Source of the DNA: Geobacteraceae bacterium
GTDB taxonomy: Bacteria > Desulfobacterota > Desulfuromonadia > Desulfuromonadales > Geopsychrobacteraceae
Length of the DNA stretch: 15,423 bases
NCBI GenBank assembly: GCA_027064785.1
Contig: JAMOPE010000145.1
Span: 1-15,423 of the forward strand
Direction: 5' to 3'
In this document: positions 15,423 through 15,423 of the stretch, one piece after another
Position numbering within the stretch: position 1 is the stretch's first letter
Layout of the letters: each line of letters starts with the position of its first letter
Notes under the pieces: generated by a model
What the model saw: the letters and a program-made list of their open reading frames with translations, nothing else
Database searches by the model: none
Told to the model about the DNA's origin: nothing
Made by a program: the position numbers and the translations under genes

Positions 15423-15423
15423 C

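Overview
The window looks like ordinary chromosome from a Gram-negative, probably anaerobic bacterium, most likely of the Desulfuromonadia (Geobacter/Desulfuromonas/Pelobacter relatives, Desulfobacterota). The reasons are the gene families and their order (rpsB-tsf-pyrH beside divergent lptF-lptG; tgt followed by a DUF3783 gene; a solitary Cas6-family gene) and the LPS-transport genes, which imply an outer membrane. This placement is inferred from family recognition and was not tested by a search.

Layout. 1-2080, minus strand: the translation operon rpsB-tsf-pyrH (only the first codons of pyrH are present), with a promoter and a folded leader ahead of rpsB. 2181-4432, plus strand: lptF and lptG, overlapping by 4 bases, the two permease subunits of the LPS exporter. 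4503-5942, minus strand: ahcY (S-adenosylhomocysteine hydrolase) with a TTG start, convergent with lptG and divergent from eno. 6169-7455, plus strand: eno (enolase) with a good promoter and a strong terminator. 7498-7796: an intergenic stretch holding two strong inverted repeats. 7797-9496, minus strand: a compact three-gene run encoding a Cas6-like RNA endonuclease family protein, a zinc-ribbon protein and a membrane-anchored probable winged-helix protein, with no CRISPR array or other cas gene in view. 9592-11178, plus strand: tgt and a DUF3783 gene. 11190-11272: a double palindromic repeat between convergent genes. 11286-12551, minus: an RhlE-like DEAD-box helicase. 12833-14248, minus: a flavoprotein disulfide reductase related to lipoamide dehydrogenase/MerA but lacking the usual catalytic His-Glu pair. 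14515-14736, minus: a 4-oxalocrotonate tautomerase homologue. 14911-15111, minus: a cold-shock protein.

Most genes are housekeeping: translation (S2, EF-Ts, Tgt), nucleotide and methyl-cycle metabolism (PyrH, AhcY), glycolysis (Eno), envelope biogenesis (LptFG) and RNA remodelling (RhlE, Csp). The less ordinary content is the solitary Cas6-like gene cluster, the active-site substitutions in the flavoprotein and the tautomerase, the palindromic repeats, and terminator-like hairpins in the leaders of both RNA-chaperone genes (rhlE and csp). Those hairpins suggest leader attenuation, possibly through Csp antitermination. I found no tRNA, rRNA, complete insertion sequence or CRISPR array.
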